Source: Nocardioides dongkuii (GTDB lineage Bacteria; Actinomycetota; Actinomycetes; Propionibacteriales; Nocardioidaceae). From it: a stretch of DNA of 64,000 bases. The notes below the pieces were generated by a model. The model saw only the letters and a list, made by a program, of their open reading frames with translations, had not been told where the DNA came from and made no database searches. This document shows, piece after piece, positions 22,330 to 29,880 of this stretch (within the stretch, counting starts at the first letter, position 1; every line of letters begins with the position of its first letter). A program made the translations under genes and the position numbers. The stretch lies in NCBI RefSeq assembly GCF_014127485.1, contig NZ_CP059903.1, positions 1 to 64,000 of the forward strand, written 5' to 3'.

Positions 22330-22569
22330 ATGGTGACACCCATCGGTATCCCGGACGACTGGGACGACGACGACCTGATCCTGTTCGAGGAGTTCTGCGA
22401 GCTCATCCGCACGCCGCAGCGCACCGTCCGCGACTGGCGCCGGCGCGGCGTCGGCCCGCGCTGGACCCGCTTCCAGGGCGTGGGCCGGCTCTACATCACC
22501 GTCGCCGAGGCCCGACGCTTCCTCGCCTCTGCCACGACCTCGAGGCCGGAGGTGCGTTCCGATGGCTGA
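22330..22569 (+). CDS. Small HTH protein (excisionase-like)
   Basis: A 79-aa protein with an acidic N-terminus (DDWDDDD) and an HTH_17/MerR-like domain: LILFEEFCELIRTPQRTVRDWRRRG, then VGRLYITVAEARRFLAS. ATG 22330 is chosen for the AGAGGTGA site just upstream; longer upstream frames are not conserved in character. It overlaps the next small HTH gene by 8 bp. The pair may control excision or transfer of the element. Confidence 0.7.
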   Translation: MVTPIGIPDDWDDDDLILFEEFCELIRTPQRTVRDWRRRGVGPRWTRFQGVGRLYITVAEARRFLASATTSRPEVRSDG

Positions 22570-22759
22570 GCGGCGCCCCATCCCGGTCTACCTCAGCCTC
22601 GAAGAGGCGGCCGAGGCCATGTCGGTCTCGGTCAAGACGATCCGGCGCTGGATCGCCGCCGGCACCCTCCCGGCGTACCGCTGCGGCAAGCGGGCCATCC
22701 GGATCAAGCTTGAGGACCTGGAGGCGGCGCCCCGGCACATCCCGTCAGCACGGTCGTGA
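22562..22759 (+). CDS. xis: Excisionase (Xis-type HTH)
   Basis: A 65-aa protein matching the excisionase HTH_17 pattern: VYLSLEEAAEAMSVSVKTIRRWIAAGTLPAYRCGKRAIRIKLEDLEA. Such proteins bend attachment DNA and steer the integrase toward excision. It overlaps the preceding HTH gene and is followed by a 389-bp leader region, then two cargo genes and the convergent integrase. In related elements xis usually abuts int; here 2.6 kb of cargo separates them. Confidence 0.8.
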   Translation: MAERRPIPVYLSLEEAAEAMSVSVKTIRRWIAAGTLPAYRCGKRAIRIKLEDLEAAPRHIPSARS

Positions 22760-22857
22760 TGGAGCCGCCCTGCTCCAGGCAGGCGACTCTCAGGGGCTGA
22801 TGCAAGTCTGCGGTCTCCGTCTAGGAGGTCCCGATTGGTGACACGATTTTTCAAACT

Positions 22858-22886
22858 TTGCGCATCTCGGCGTCTGTGGCTATCAT
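22858..22886 (+). promoter_or_regulatory. Promoter of the leader and module-2 genes
   Basis: TTGCGC (22858-22863) and TATCAT (22881-22886) with a 17-bp spacer form a good sigma-70-type promoter in an A/T-rich patch (ATTTTTCAAACTTTG). The transcript would start near 22893, about 255 nt before the next coding start. Confidence 0.5.
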
Positions 22887-22892
22887 TGCGCC

Positions 22893-23128
22893 ATCTCTAG
22901 GGAAGATGGTTCTATCTACCCCTAGCTAGATACCAAGTTCATACCGTCGTCGGGCCTCACCAGCCAGACGGCATACCGTAGCTGGTCGCCTCCGTGACGC
23001 CAACCGTCGCGATGCGAGAGGAACCAGCCTCCTACGGGGGTGGCGAGAGGTAACGAACGCCACACGGTCACTGCCCAGACGTGTCGACGACATGATCCGA
23101 GATAGCCCTCCTGGTCGGAGGGCTTTCT
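22893..23128 (+). ncRNA. Structured leader or small RNA ending in a terminator
   Basis: About 235 nt without a convincing reading frame lie between the promoter and an intrinsic terminator. Visible stems are CCATCT/AGATGG near 22891-22909, ATACCGTC/GACGGCAT at 22941-22974 (one mismatch), and CTGGT/ACCAG spanning 22982-23027 with extra pairing inside. ACCAGC in the second loop could instead pair with GCTGGT at 22981, giving alternative folds. It could be an attenuator, a stand-alone small RNA, or an RNA partner of the genes that follow. No recognised riboswitch consensus is seen. Confidence 0.4.
23104..23128 (+). terminator. Intrinsic terminator in front of module-2 genes
   Basis: AGCCCTCC-TGGTC-GGAGGGCT forms a perfect 8-bp stem with a 5-nt loop followed by TTCT. 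It ends only 8 nt before the AGGAGG ribosome binding site of the next gene, so it would cut transcription of that gene unless read through. Confidence 0.7.
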
Positions 23129-23148
23129 CTGCATTAGGAGGTCATGTC

Positions 23149-24129
23149 ATGACAACCGGTGAAGACATCAACGCCCGCCGCAACGAGGCGTTCGCGGCAA
23201 CGTGCGAGATAGTCCGTGATTGGCGTAATTCCGGCCGTCGCACCACCACCGCCGGGCTCACGTCGACGCTCAAGATCGACGGAATTCTGGACATCGAGTC
23301 CCTTGGGATGGCGACGAATAGGGAGTTCTGGGAGCAGGCGACTGCGTTGGGGTTCCTCTCCGTCCAGCAACAGTCGAATGGGCATCGGTTCGTGTTGTTG
23401 CCCGGCGAGCAGTTGAGTGACTTCGAAGAGGTGCACGCGGCGCAGCACCCCAGGACCGTCGCCCCGTTAGACGCCGAACTTCGCCTCAAGAGCGACGTGT
23501 GGACCTCCTTCGTCGATTGGAACTTGTCTTTTCGCCGTTTCTGGGACCGGTCGCACGATCGCGCCTTTATGGTTCCGGCTATTCCGGGCTGGACGCCCGA
23601 GGTGGTCGACGCCAGCCGTTTCTCCGAAATCGCACCCGCGCTGCAGGATATGCAGATCGATTGGATGAAAAGTTTCGCTGAAAGACAGCCGGACCCTGAT
23701 CGCACAGCTCTGCGGGTGTCGTTGTCAGAAAACGCGCCGCGCGGGGCGTTCCGCCGCGAACTGCGCGAGCGAGGCCTGAACCGGGCATGGCGAGAGGCTC
23801 TGAGGGCACACATTCTCGATGTGGCCATCGCTTGGGCCGACGAAGCCAACATCGAAGTGTCCTCAATCATGGAGACCCGGCATCGCGATACCGATCCGGT
23901 CACGCGGTCCGAGGCACCCACGCGCAGCCCAGCGGGGTCGGCCCCCGTGCAGGTGCGGACGGCCCGTCAGGGCGCGGCCACGGTGACTGGATGTGATGGG
24001 ACGGGCGAGACTTCGGGCCTCACGCGCACCGAGATGCTGCGTGCCAAGCTCCATCGCGCCATCGACCAGATGACATGGGACGAGCTCGCTCAGATTCCCG
24101 TGCGCGCCGAGCACCTGCTGGACTCCTGA
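23149..24129 (+). CDS. Hypothetical protein with UPF0158-like segment
   Basis: A 326-aa protein started by ATG 23149 with a strong AGGAGG 7 nt upstream. The N-terminus (about 5-90) could be a winged-helix fold: EIVRDWRNSGRRTTTAGLTS, FWEQATALGFLSVQQQSNGHRFVLLPG. The centre (about 195-245) resembles UPF0158: APRGAFRRELRERGLNRAWR, then LRAHILDVAIAWADEANIEV. The C-terminal third is low-complexity, then a helical end. No catalytic motif is evident. It is 10 bp upstream of the next gene, so the two form an operon behind the structured leader. Function unknown. Confidence 0.6.
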   Translation: MTTGEDINARRNEAFAATCEIVRDWRNSGRRTTTAGLTSTLKIDGILDIESLGMATNREFWEQATALGFLSVQQQSNGHRFVLLPGEQLSDFEEVHAAQHPRTVAPLDAELRLKSDVWTSFVDWNLSFRRFWDRSHDRAFMVPAIPGWTPEVVDASRFSEIAPALQDMQIDWMKSFAERQPDPDRTALRVSLSENAPRGAFRRELRERGLNRAWREALRAHILDVAIAWADEANIEVSSIMETRHRDTDPVTRSEAPTRSPAGSAPVQVRTARQGAATVTGCDGTGETSGLTRTEMLRAKLHRAIDQMTWDELAQIPVRAEHLLDS

Positions 24130-24139
24130 GGTTCGCGCT

Positions 24140-25291
24140 GTGTCCAAGAACGACAAGGCAAGGTTCGACTGTCGCGCCCTGCCCTACTTGGAGACGATCG
24201 GCAAGCCGTTGCCGCACGCCGACGTCGGCGCTGCGCTGCTCCGCTCCGGTTCCAGCAGTCCGATCCGTGCCGAGATTCAGGCTCGCAGCGACTTGTCGTT
24301 CGTTGAGGACGTCGTCTCCTCGCTCCATGCCCAGATCTCGGGCAACCTGACCGAAGCCGATGCGCGCAGCTTCGCGTTCGCCGTCCTCGCCCTCCCCACC
24401 GTCGCGACGCAGAACGGCAGCCGTGGCGAGCAACAGATCCTTCAGTCGGTCGTCGTATCTGGACATCCTGACGACTTCGACGCTGAGGTGACCGTGCGCC
24501 TTCGCGCCGTCCCTGGTGCACCTGGCACTGCGAAGCTCGTCTCAGCAGACCTCGGTCACGTAGACGCGGGCGATGCCGCTGACCAGTGCGCGCTCGTCGC
24601 GAAGGTCGAAGAGTGGTGGACCGAGTTCCCGATGCCGAACGTGCTGGTGCCCTCTCCGCTTCCGCTGAGGGATTGGGCGTGGCTCGGCGACCCTGAGCAC
24701 CTGGGCATTCTCGAAGTTCCCGCGGACTGGCGCGTTCGGGTCACGCGATTGGGCGGCGTTTACGGCGTCGCGCCGCTTGTCGTGGAGTCAGCGGGCCAGA
24801 TGCTCACGTGGAACGTCGTGGACCGCATCGAGCACGCGGTTGTGTTGCGCGGCAGCAAGGCAGCTGGCGAGCTTCCTACTGACTCTGACGTCGCTTCGGC
24901 CGACAGCTCCCTCGAAGTCACGGAATGGGGATACGGGGGAGAGCGGTTCGACGCCGTTCTGACGCAAGTGCGCAGCCACCTCCTCGCCGAAGCGGTTGCG
25001 GCCAGCCAGCCGGTCCCGTCGAGCAGGATGCTCGAGGCCGGAGAAGTGATTTACCACCGCAAGGTCGGCAACTCCAGGAAGTTCGACCGCTTCGATGCGG
25101 GCAGTACCGAACCGTGTGGCCATGGCGCCAGCGCGTTCAAAGCCTGGGGCGGGGACAAGGCAATCAAGGGTATGGCGCGCCGCTACGAGAACTTCACCGC
25201 CGCCATGCTCGTGCATTGCGAGAAGTTCCCCAACTGCGGGATGTACGGCGTGCAGGCTGCCCGGGGAGGGCTCAAGAGGACCGAGGATTAG
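24140..25291 (+). CDS. Hypothetical protein of element cargo module 2
   Basis: A 383-aa protein from GTG 24140 that I cannot assign to a family. It is mixed alpha/beta, Trp- and Pro-rich in the middle (EEWWTEFPMPNVLVPSPLPL, RDWAWLGDPEHLG), with no membrane segment or signal. The C-terminus has spaced Cys/His residues: CGHGASAFKAWGG, then VHCEKFPNCGMYG, which may bind a metal. It follows the UPF0158-like gene by 10 bp and ends 70 bp before the convergent integrase. Base composition is nearer the other cargo than the host genes. Confidence 0.5.
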   Translation: MSKNDKARFDCRALPYLETIGKPLPHADVGAALLRSGSSSPIRAEIQARSDLSFVEDVVSSLHAQISGNLTEADARSFAFAVLALPTVATQNGSRGEQQILQSVVVSGHPDDFDAEVTVRLRAVPGAPGTAKLVSADLGHVDAGDAADQCALVAKVEEWWTEFPMPNVLVPSPLPLRDWAWLGDPEHLGILEVPADWRVRVTRLGGVYGVAPLVVESAGQMLTWNVVDRIEHAVVLRGSKAAGELPTDSDVASADSSLEVTEWGYGGERFDAVLTQVRSHLLAEAVAASQPVPSSRMLEAGEVIYHRKVGNSRKFDRFDAGSTEPCGHGASAFKAWGGDKAIKGMARRYENFTAAMLVHCEKFPNCGMYGVQAARGGLKRTED

Positions 25292-25361
25292 CGCTGCTTT
25301 TCTCTCGTCAGGCTCGCGGAGAAAGAACTCACGGCCTCGGCCTCGGCCGCCCGCCACAAGG

Positions 25362-26537
25362 CTATGGTCGGTTCTCGAGCCACGCCTCGTAGGTTGCTCC
25401 GATCTTCTCCGCGAGTGACCTATCGCGGTCGACGGTGGCGTGCTGGTAGATCGCCATTGCGGCTTGGGAAGCGTGGCCGGCACGTGCCTGGAGCTCGGCC
25501 GCGGTCGCGCCGTGCTGACCGGCGATCGTCAGCGCGGTGTGACGCAGGTGGTGGATGGTCAGGTCGGGTCGACCAGCAGCCTCGCGGGCAGGGCGGTAGC
25601 GGTCCATCAGGTACCGCACGCTCATGTGGTCGGTCCGGTCGCCGCCGAACAGCAGTCCAGCCGGCCCGGGAGCGGTGTGCTCGAGCAGGTGCTTCTGCAG
25701 CATCGGGAGGAATGGCGGCGGGACATGCACGGTGCGAACTCCGCTGGCCGTCTTCGGTGCGCTGATGACCCGACCACAGTTGGGGCAGGCGTCCTTGGCC
25801 CCAGGGATCACGTCCTTGTCGACCTTGCGGGTCACGCTGACCCGACCGCTGATGCCGTCGATGTCGGAGCGTCGCAGCTCCAGCAGCTCGCCCTGGCGGA
25901 GTCCGACGAACGCGGCGAGCACGATGAGCAGTCGCAGCCGCTCGGGCATCGCCTCAGTGATGACTGCCAGCTCGTCGAGGGTCGCCGGCACGGCGAGCCT
26001 CTTCACGCGGGCCGATCCGGCGCCGCGGATCTTCGGTGGCGCACGGAAGATGAGCTCCTCCTCCTCGGCCGACTGGAGGATCGATCGCACGAGCCGGTAC
26101 GCCGCGGCGTTGCTCGACTCGGTCGCGGGATCGAGCGAGGCGCGCCACTGCTTGATCTCCGACAGGGTGACCTCGGTCAGCGGCATCGCGCCGAAGTACG
26201 GGAGGATCCGCGACCGCAGCAGCTGCTGGTAGTTCCGCTGGGTGGTGGGCCGCAGGCCGCGCTCGTCCAGGAAGCGCTCGGCGAACGAGCCGACCGTGTT
26301 CCAGGCCGCGGCGGACTGGCGCTTGGACTCCGCCACCTGGCGTGCCCTGGGCGGGGTCCACTCCTCCCGGTCGACCAACGCCCGCTCCGCGGCGAGCCAC
26401 GCCTCGGCGTCCATCTTGGTGGCGAGGGTGCGGGAGTAGCGGGTGCCGTCGGGCATGGCGTAGCGAGCGCGGTGGGTCACCTTGCCGGTCGCGCTGACCC
26501 GCCGCTCGACCTCACCGAAGCCCCGTCTCCTGGCCAT
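25362..26537 (-). CDS. int: Tyrosine site-specific integrase
   Basis: A 391-aa phage/ICE-type recombinase that integrates the element at tRNA-Ala. It has an N-terminal arm-binding region (1-75), a SAM-like core-binding domain (about 78-165) and a catalytic domain with R214 (VGLRQGELLEL), H329/R332 in HHLRHT, H355 in ARAGHAS and nucleophile Y364 in MAIYQHA. An unusual insert near 250-258, DACPNCGRV, carries a Cys-x-x-Cys pair like half a zinc ribbon. It starts 165 bp inside attR and reads away from it. Confidence 0.95.
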   Translation of the reverse strand: MARRRGFGEVERRVSATGKVTHRARYAMPDGTRYSRTLATKMDAEAWLAAERALVDREEWTPPRARQVAESKRQSAAAWNTVGSFAERFLDERGLRPTTQRNYQQLLRSRILPYFGAMPLTEVTLSEIKQWRASLDPATESSNAAAYRLVRSILQSAEEEELIFRAPPKIRGAGSARVKRLAVPATLDELAVITEAMPERLRLLIVLAAFVGLRQGELLELRRSDIDGISGRVSVTRKVDKDVIPGAKDACPNCGRVISAPKTASGVRTVHVPPPFLPMLQKHLLEHTAPGPAGLLFGGDRTDHMSVRYLMDRYRPAREAAGRPDLTIHHLRHTALTIAGQHGATAAELQARAGHASQAAMAIYQHATVDRDRSLAEKIGATYEAWLENRP

Positions 26538-26600
26538 CCGAGGGCCGCCCTTCGATCCCGAGTCCTAACCCCCTGCTTGGTTGGCAACGGGAGTCCCTGT

Positions 26601-26620
26601 GGGGGACTGGTGGGGGAAAG
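26601..26620 (+). repeat. Candidate integrase arm-type site (right)
   Basis: GGGGGACTGGTGGGGGAAAG is the partner of the left copy at 12668-12687 (18 of 20 identical, same orientation), lying 82 bp from the attR core. Within it GTGGGGGA is itself partly repeated. Role inferred from position. Confidence 0.45.
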
Positions 26621-26702
26621 AGTGTCCCGAATAGGGGAATCTTGTCCACTCGTGTCCGACGTTTCCGCAGGTCAGAGCCATCCTGCGCCTGCTCCAGGTT
26701 GA

Positions 26703-26751
26703 TTTGCAAGCAGGGGGTTAGGGGTTCGAGTCCCCTAGGCTCCACCAGGTA
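26703..26751 (+). repeat. attR (49-bp direct repeat, right copy)
   Basis: Identical over 49 bp to 12550-12598. It is the displaced 3' part of tRNA-Ala from the anticodon loop through CCACCAGGTA, without a 5' half, so it is not a functional tRNA. It marks the right junction. Confidence 0.95.
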
Positions 26752-26800
26752 GTTCTGGGTGGTTCTCCGGCGTCAGGCGCCGGCGAATCTCCCACGTCGG

Positions 26801-27826
26801 TCACTCCGACGCGGGGGCGATCCCGAACACCTCCGCCAGCAGCTCGTGGGAGCGCATCCGGTCCGCGGGGTCCGCGATCAGGTTCTGGATCATCAGCTCG
26901 TCGGCGCCGCTCTCCTCGACCATCCGGTCCAGGGTGGCTCGCACGTCGTCAGGGCCGCCGGCGACGAACCGCGGCCAGCGGCCGTCGAGGATCGCGGTCG
27001 GCTCCGCCTGCTCGGTGGGGGTGAGCTCGCGGGCGGCCTCGTCGGCCGACGGGATCGTCGCGCCGCCGCCGACCCGGCCCAGCCGCGCGTAGAACCCCTT
27101 CGCCGACCCCACCAGGCGCTCGCCGTCGGCCCGGGTCTCCCCGACGGTGACGTTGACGGCGAGGATCGCGCGCGGTGACTCCAGCCCGAAGCCCTGCGGC
27201 CGGAACGACTCGCGGTAGTGGCGCAGCGCAGACGCCGCCGCCGGCGGGTTGATGAACCCCGCGAACGTGTAGCCGATGCCCAGCCCGGCCGCCAGGGCGG
27301 ACCCGCTCGGGCTCGACCCCAGGAGCCACGTCTGCGGTACGCCGGGCGCCGTCGGCGCGAGGGGGTGGCCGGCGAACGGGTGGTCGTCGGGGAAGGTCCC
27401 GTACAGCCACGACAGCGTCTCCAGGACCTGTTGCTGGTGGTCGAGCTGGAGGCGGGTACGCCGGTCCTGCTGCAGCGCCAGGTCGACCACCGGGCCGCCG
27501 GTCGCGCGGCCCATCCCCAGGTCCACGCGGCCGGGGGCCATCGCCTCGAGCTGCTGGAACATCTCGGCGACCTTGAACGGGCTGTAGTGGTTCATCAGCA
27601 CCGCCCCGGACCCGAGCCGGATGCGCGAGGTCTGGGTCGCCGCCGCGGCGATCAGCAGCTCAGGGTGGTGGGAGGCACCCGAGCGGCTGAGGTGGTGCTC
27701 GGCGAACCACACCCGGTGGAAGCCGCAGCGCTCCGCGTGCCGGGTGACCGCGAGCGAGTCGGCCAGCGCGTCGCTCTCGGTGCTGCCGGGCGCAACGGTC
27801 CCGAGGTCGACGATCGAGAGCCTCAC
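26801..27826 (-). CDS. Luciferase-like monooxygenase (LLM-class flavin oxidoreductase)
   Basis: A 341-aa TIM-barrel protein of the bacterial luciferase superfamily that would use reduced flavin. Seen: LSIVDLGTVAPG at the start, CGFHRVWFAEHHLSRSG, SSRIRLG-type TSRIRLGSGAVLMNHYSPFKVAE, RVDLGMGRATGG, WLLGSSPSGSALAAGLGIGYTFAGF. This is the MsnO8/YhbW-like subgroup; the substrate is unknown. GTG 27826 overlaps the stop of the MBL gene (GTGA), so the two are coupled. First host gene after attR. Confidence 0.85.
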   Translation of the reverse strand: MRLSIVDLGTVAPGSTESDALADSLAVTRHAERCGFHRVWFAEHHLSRSGASHHPELLIAAAATQTSRIRLGSGAVLMNHYSPFKVAEMFQQLEAMAPGRVDLGMGRATGGPVVDLALQQDRRTRLQLDHQQQVLETLSWLYGTFPDDHPFAGHPLAPTAPGVPQTWLLGSSPSGSALAAGLGIGYTFAGFINPPAAASALRHYRESFRPQGFGLESPRAILAVNVTVGETRADGERLVGSAKGFYARLGRVGGGATIPSADEAARELTPTEQAEPTAILDGRWPRFVAGGPDDVRATLDRMVEESGADELMIQNLIADPADRMRSHELLAEVFGIAPASE

Positions 27827-28635
27827 GGGCGCGTGGTCCCCGCGCCGGCCAGCGCCGCGAGCTCGGCGGGATCGTGGGCGCAGAAGACGGTCAGCTCGTC
27901 GCGGCGCGCGGCGTACAGCTCGCGGACCCGCTGCTGGTTGGCGTGCCGCAGCCGGCTGTCGACCTGGGTGAGGGACTGGAAGGCACGCAGGCCGGGCGGG
28001 CAGGTGCGCGGGTCCTCCTTCTCGCCGGCCGAGAAGTAGGAGTCCCCGGCGTGCAGCAGCCAGCCGCCGCCGGGGCGGGCGACCGCGACGCCGCAGTGGC
28101 CGCGGCTGTGCCCGGCCAGCGGCACCATCACGACGTCGTCCCCGAGCGCCGTGACCGCCTCCAGGCCGAGCCAGCGGTCGCCGTGCGCGTGGTGCGGCAC
28201 CCAGCGGGGGCCGTGCGCCCACTGCGCGGCGCGGTAGCGGCCGCGCTCCTGGAGCGTGGGGTGCAGCGCCGCCTCGAGCTCGGCGTCGTACACGTGGACC
28301 CGCGCCCGCGGGAAGTCGCCGATCCCGCCGACGTGGTCGAGGTCGAGGTGGGTGAGCACGATGTCGGTGACCTCCGCCGGGTCGTGGCCCAGGGCGCGCA
28401 CCTGCGCCACCGCGGTCTCGTCGCGGTCGAGCACCGGGCGGACCAGGCCGCGGAACGGCTGGCCGAGCCGCTGGGGGTCAGCCACGTCGGCGGCCCCGAA
28501 CCCGGTGTCGACCAGGAGCAGGCCGGCCGCGCGCTCGACGAGCAGGCAGTGGGCCACCAGCGTCCGCGGAAGCAGCCGTCCGCCGCGGGCGCCGACGGGG
28601 TGGAACGAGCCGCAGTTCAGGTGGGTGACGGTCAC
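27823..28635 (-). CDS. Metallo-beta-lactamase-fold hydrolase
   Basis: A 270-aa MBL-fold protein. Metal motif LTHLDLDHVGG (H96, D98, D100, H101) is the variant in which the usual second His is Asp; further ligands are expected at LAGHSRGHCG, HAGDSYF and FCAHD. Such variants occur among lactonase-like and unassigned hydrolases; the substrate is not known. The start at GTG 28635 follows family length, with no ATG nearby. It overlaps the LLM gene by 4 bp, and it diverges from SURF1. Confidence 0.85.
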   Translation of the reverse strand: MTVTHLNCGSFHPVGARGGRLLPRTLVAHCLLVERAAGLLLVDTGFGAADVADPQRLGQPFRGLVRPVLDRDETAVAQVRALGHDPAEVTDIVLTHLDLDHVGGIGDFPRARVHVYDAELEAALHPTLQERGRYRAAQWAHGPRWVPHHAHGDRWLGLEAVTALGDDVVMVPLAGHSRGHCGVAVARPGGGWLLHAGDSYFSAGEKEDPRTCPPGLRAFQSLTQVDSRLRHANQQRVRELYAARRDELTVFCAHDPAELAALAGAGTTRP

Positions 28636-28701
28636 CCGCGCATCGTGCCAGGGTTCCGTGGCCCCCGGGGGCTGCGGCGAAGGCCTCCGTACCATGGAGG
28701 A

Positions 28702-29481
28702 GTGCCCGTCCTGCTCGCCCCGCGCTACTGGGGCGCGCACCTGCTCGCGCTGGTGCTGGTCGGGACGGCGAGCCTGCTGGGCTACTGGCAGTACGCCGCC
28801 TGGCAGGAGGATCGCGCGGCGGAGGCCGCCGACCTGACGTCCGCGGAGCCGGAGCCGCTGGCCGACGTCCTCGGTCCCGACGACGCGTTCCCGGGCGAGC
28901 ACGTGGGTCGCCCGGTCGAGGTCTCGGGCACCTGGGTGCCCGAGGGCACGGTCTTCGTCTCCGGCCGCGAGCACGAGGGCGAGGTCGGCTACTGGGCGAT
29001 CACCCCGCTCGCCGTCGGCGACGCGGACGCCCCGGCGCTGCCGATCGTCCGCGGCTGGGTCGCCGACCCGAGCGACGCGCCCCCGCCCCCCACCGGGACC
29101 GTCGACCTGGTCGCCCTGCTGCAGCCCACCCAGGGCACCAACGAGGTCGACGAGGACCGCAACGACGACGTGCTGCCCCAGGTGCGCACCGCCGACCTGA
29201 TCCAACACGTCGACCAGGACCTCTACGGTGCGTACGCCGTGGCCCGCGAGCCGATCGGCGGCCTGGAGCCGGCGACCCTCGACCAGCTCCCGGACGCGGG
29301 GACCTTCACCGCGCTGCGCAACCTGCTCTACGCGATCGAGTGGTGGATCTTCGGCGCCTTCGCCGCGTTCATCTGGTGGCGGTGGGCCCGCGACACGGCT
29401 GTGGCGAAGACCGCAGCCGAGGACGCCGTCGAGGACGCGGCCGAGAACGCCGTCGAGCACCCGGTACCGTCGAAGCCGTGA
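28702..29481 (+). CDS. SURF1-family cytochrome oxidase assembly protein
   Basis: Membrane protein that assists haem-copper cytochrome oxidase assembly. The 259-aa protein has an N-terminal membrane helix (LLALVLVGTASLLGYWQYAAW), an outside domain containing GRPVEVSGTWVPEGTVFVSGR and ALPIVRGWVADPSD, and a C-terminal helix ALRNLLYAIEWWIFGAFAAFIWWRW, followed by an acidic tail. GTG 28702 is directly preceded by GGAGGA, so the spacing is very short; leaderless translation is possible. It overlaps the DUF3817 gene by 4 bp. Confidence 0.9.
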   Translation: MPVLLAPRYWGAHLLALVLVGTASLLGYWQYAAWQEDRAAEAADLTSAEPEPLADVLGPDDAFPGEHVGRPVEVSGTWVPEGTVFVSGREHEGEVGYWAITPLAVGDADAPALPIVRGWVADPSDAPPPPTGTVDLVALLQPTQGTNEVDEDRNDDVLPQVRTADLIQHVDQDLYGAYAVAREPIGGLEPATLDQLPDAGTFTALRNLLYAIEWWIFGAFAAFIWWRWARDTAVAKTAAEDAVEDAAENAVEHPVPSKP

Positions 29482-29873
29482 ACGGCACCCTGACCCGCTA
29501 CCGCGTGATGGCCACGATCGTCGGTGTCCTCCTGGTCGTGCTGATCCTAATCGGCGTCCCGCTCGCCAACTTCGACGGCTCCGGCATGTGGGGATTCATC
29601 CCCTCGACGCCGGAGCTGGTCACCCCGGGATCGACGGCCCAGGAGATCGGGAACGCGATCACCGAGTACCTCGGCGTCGCCCACGGCTGGCTCTACATGA
29701 TCTTCCTGGTCACCGCGTTCCTGCTCGCCCGCCAGGAGGCGTGGGAGCCCAGCTTCACCCTCGTGACGCTGCTGTGCGGCACCGTCCCGATCCTCAGCTT
29801 CTGGGCCGAGCACCGCGCGACCGAGCGGGTGCGCGCCGAGCACGCGGCCGACGCCCTCGAGACCCCGGCGTAG
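29478..29873 (+). CDS. DUF3817 integral membrane protein
   Basis: A 131-aa protein with three membrane segments (about 12-31, 67-86, 92-110) and the family features RYRVMATIVGVLLVVLIL, GVAHGWLYMIFLVTAFLLA and ISFWAEHR-like ILSFWAEHRA. The family is common in actinobacteria beside SURF1 or guaA; no function is established. GTG 29478 overlaps the SURF1 stop. Confidence 0.85.
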   Translation: MNGTLTRYRVMATIVGVLLVVLILIGVPLANFDGSGMWGFIPSTPELVTPGSTAQEIGNAITEYLGVAHGWLYMIFLVTAFLLARQEAWEPSFTLVTLLCGTVPILSFWAEHRATERVRAEHAADALETPA

Positions 29874-29880
29874 GTCGTAG

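Larger units (their letters stand above)
12550..26751. mobile_element. Integrated mobilizable element in tRNA-Ala
   Basis: A 14.2-kb element bounded by 49-bp perfect direct repeats. It carries a tyrosine integrase beside attR, two excisionase-like HTH genes, a MobF relaxase-helicase, and cargo. I find no FtsK/TraB translocase, VirD4-like coupling protein, type IV secretion component or plasmid replicase, so it fits an IME that needs a helper, or an AICE remnant. GC content appears uneven: the cargo at 15.0-19.4 and 23.1-25.3 kb is visibly richer in A/T than the relaxase, the integrase and the host chromosome. Confidence 0.92.

Noticed and set aside
22893-24129. Type III toxin-antitoxin (ToxIN-like) locus
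   Set aside because: The RNA-terminator-gene order fits, but the leader has no tandem antitoxin repeats and the protein is about twice the usual toxin length with no similarity seen; kept only as an option in the finding.
22893-25291. Retron
   Set aside because: A structured RNA precedes the genes, but neither protein shows a reverse transcriptase signature such as the YxDD box.
26703-26751. Second tRNA-Ala gene at the right junction
   Set aside because: Only the 3' part from the anticodon loop is present; no 5' acceptor strand or D-arm, so it is attR.
12550-26751. Prophage
   Set aside because: No capsid, portal, terminase, tail or lysis genes; relaxase and Xis/Int point to a mobilizable element.
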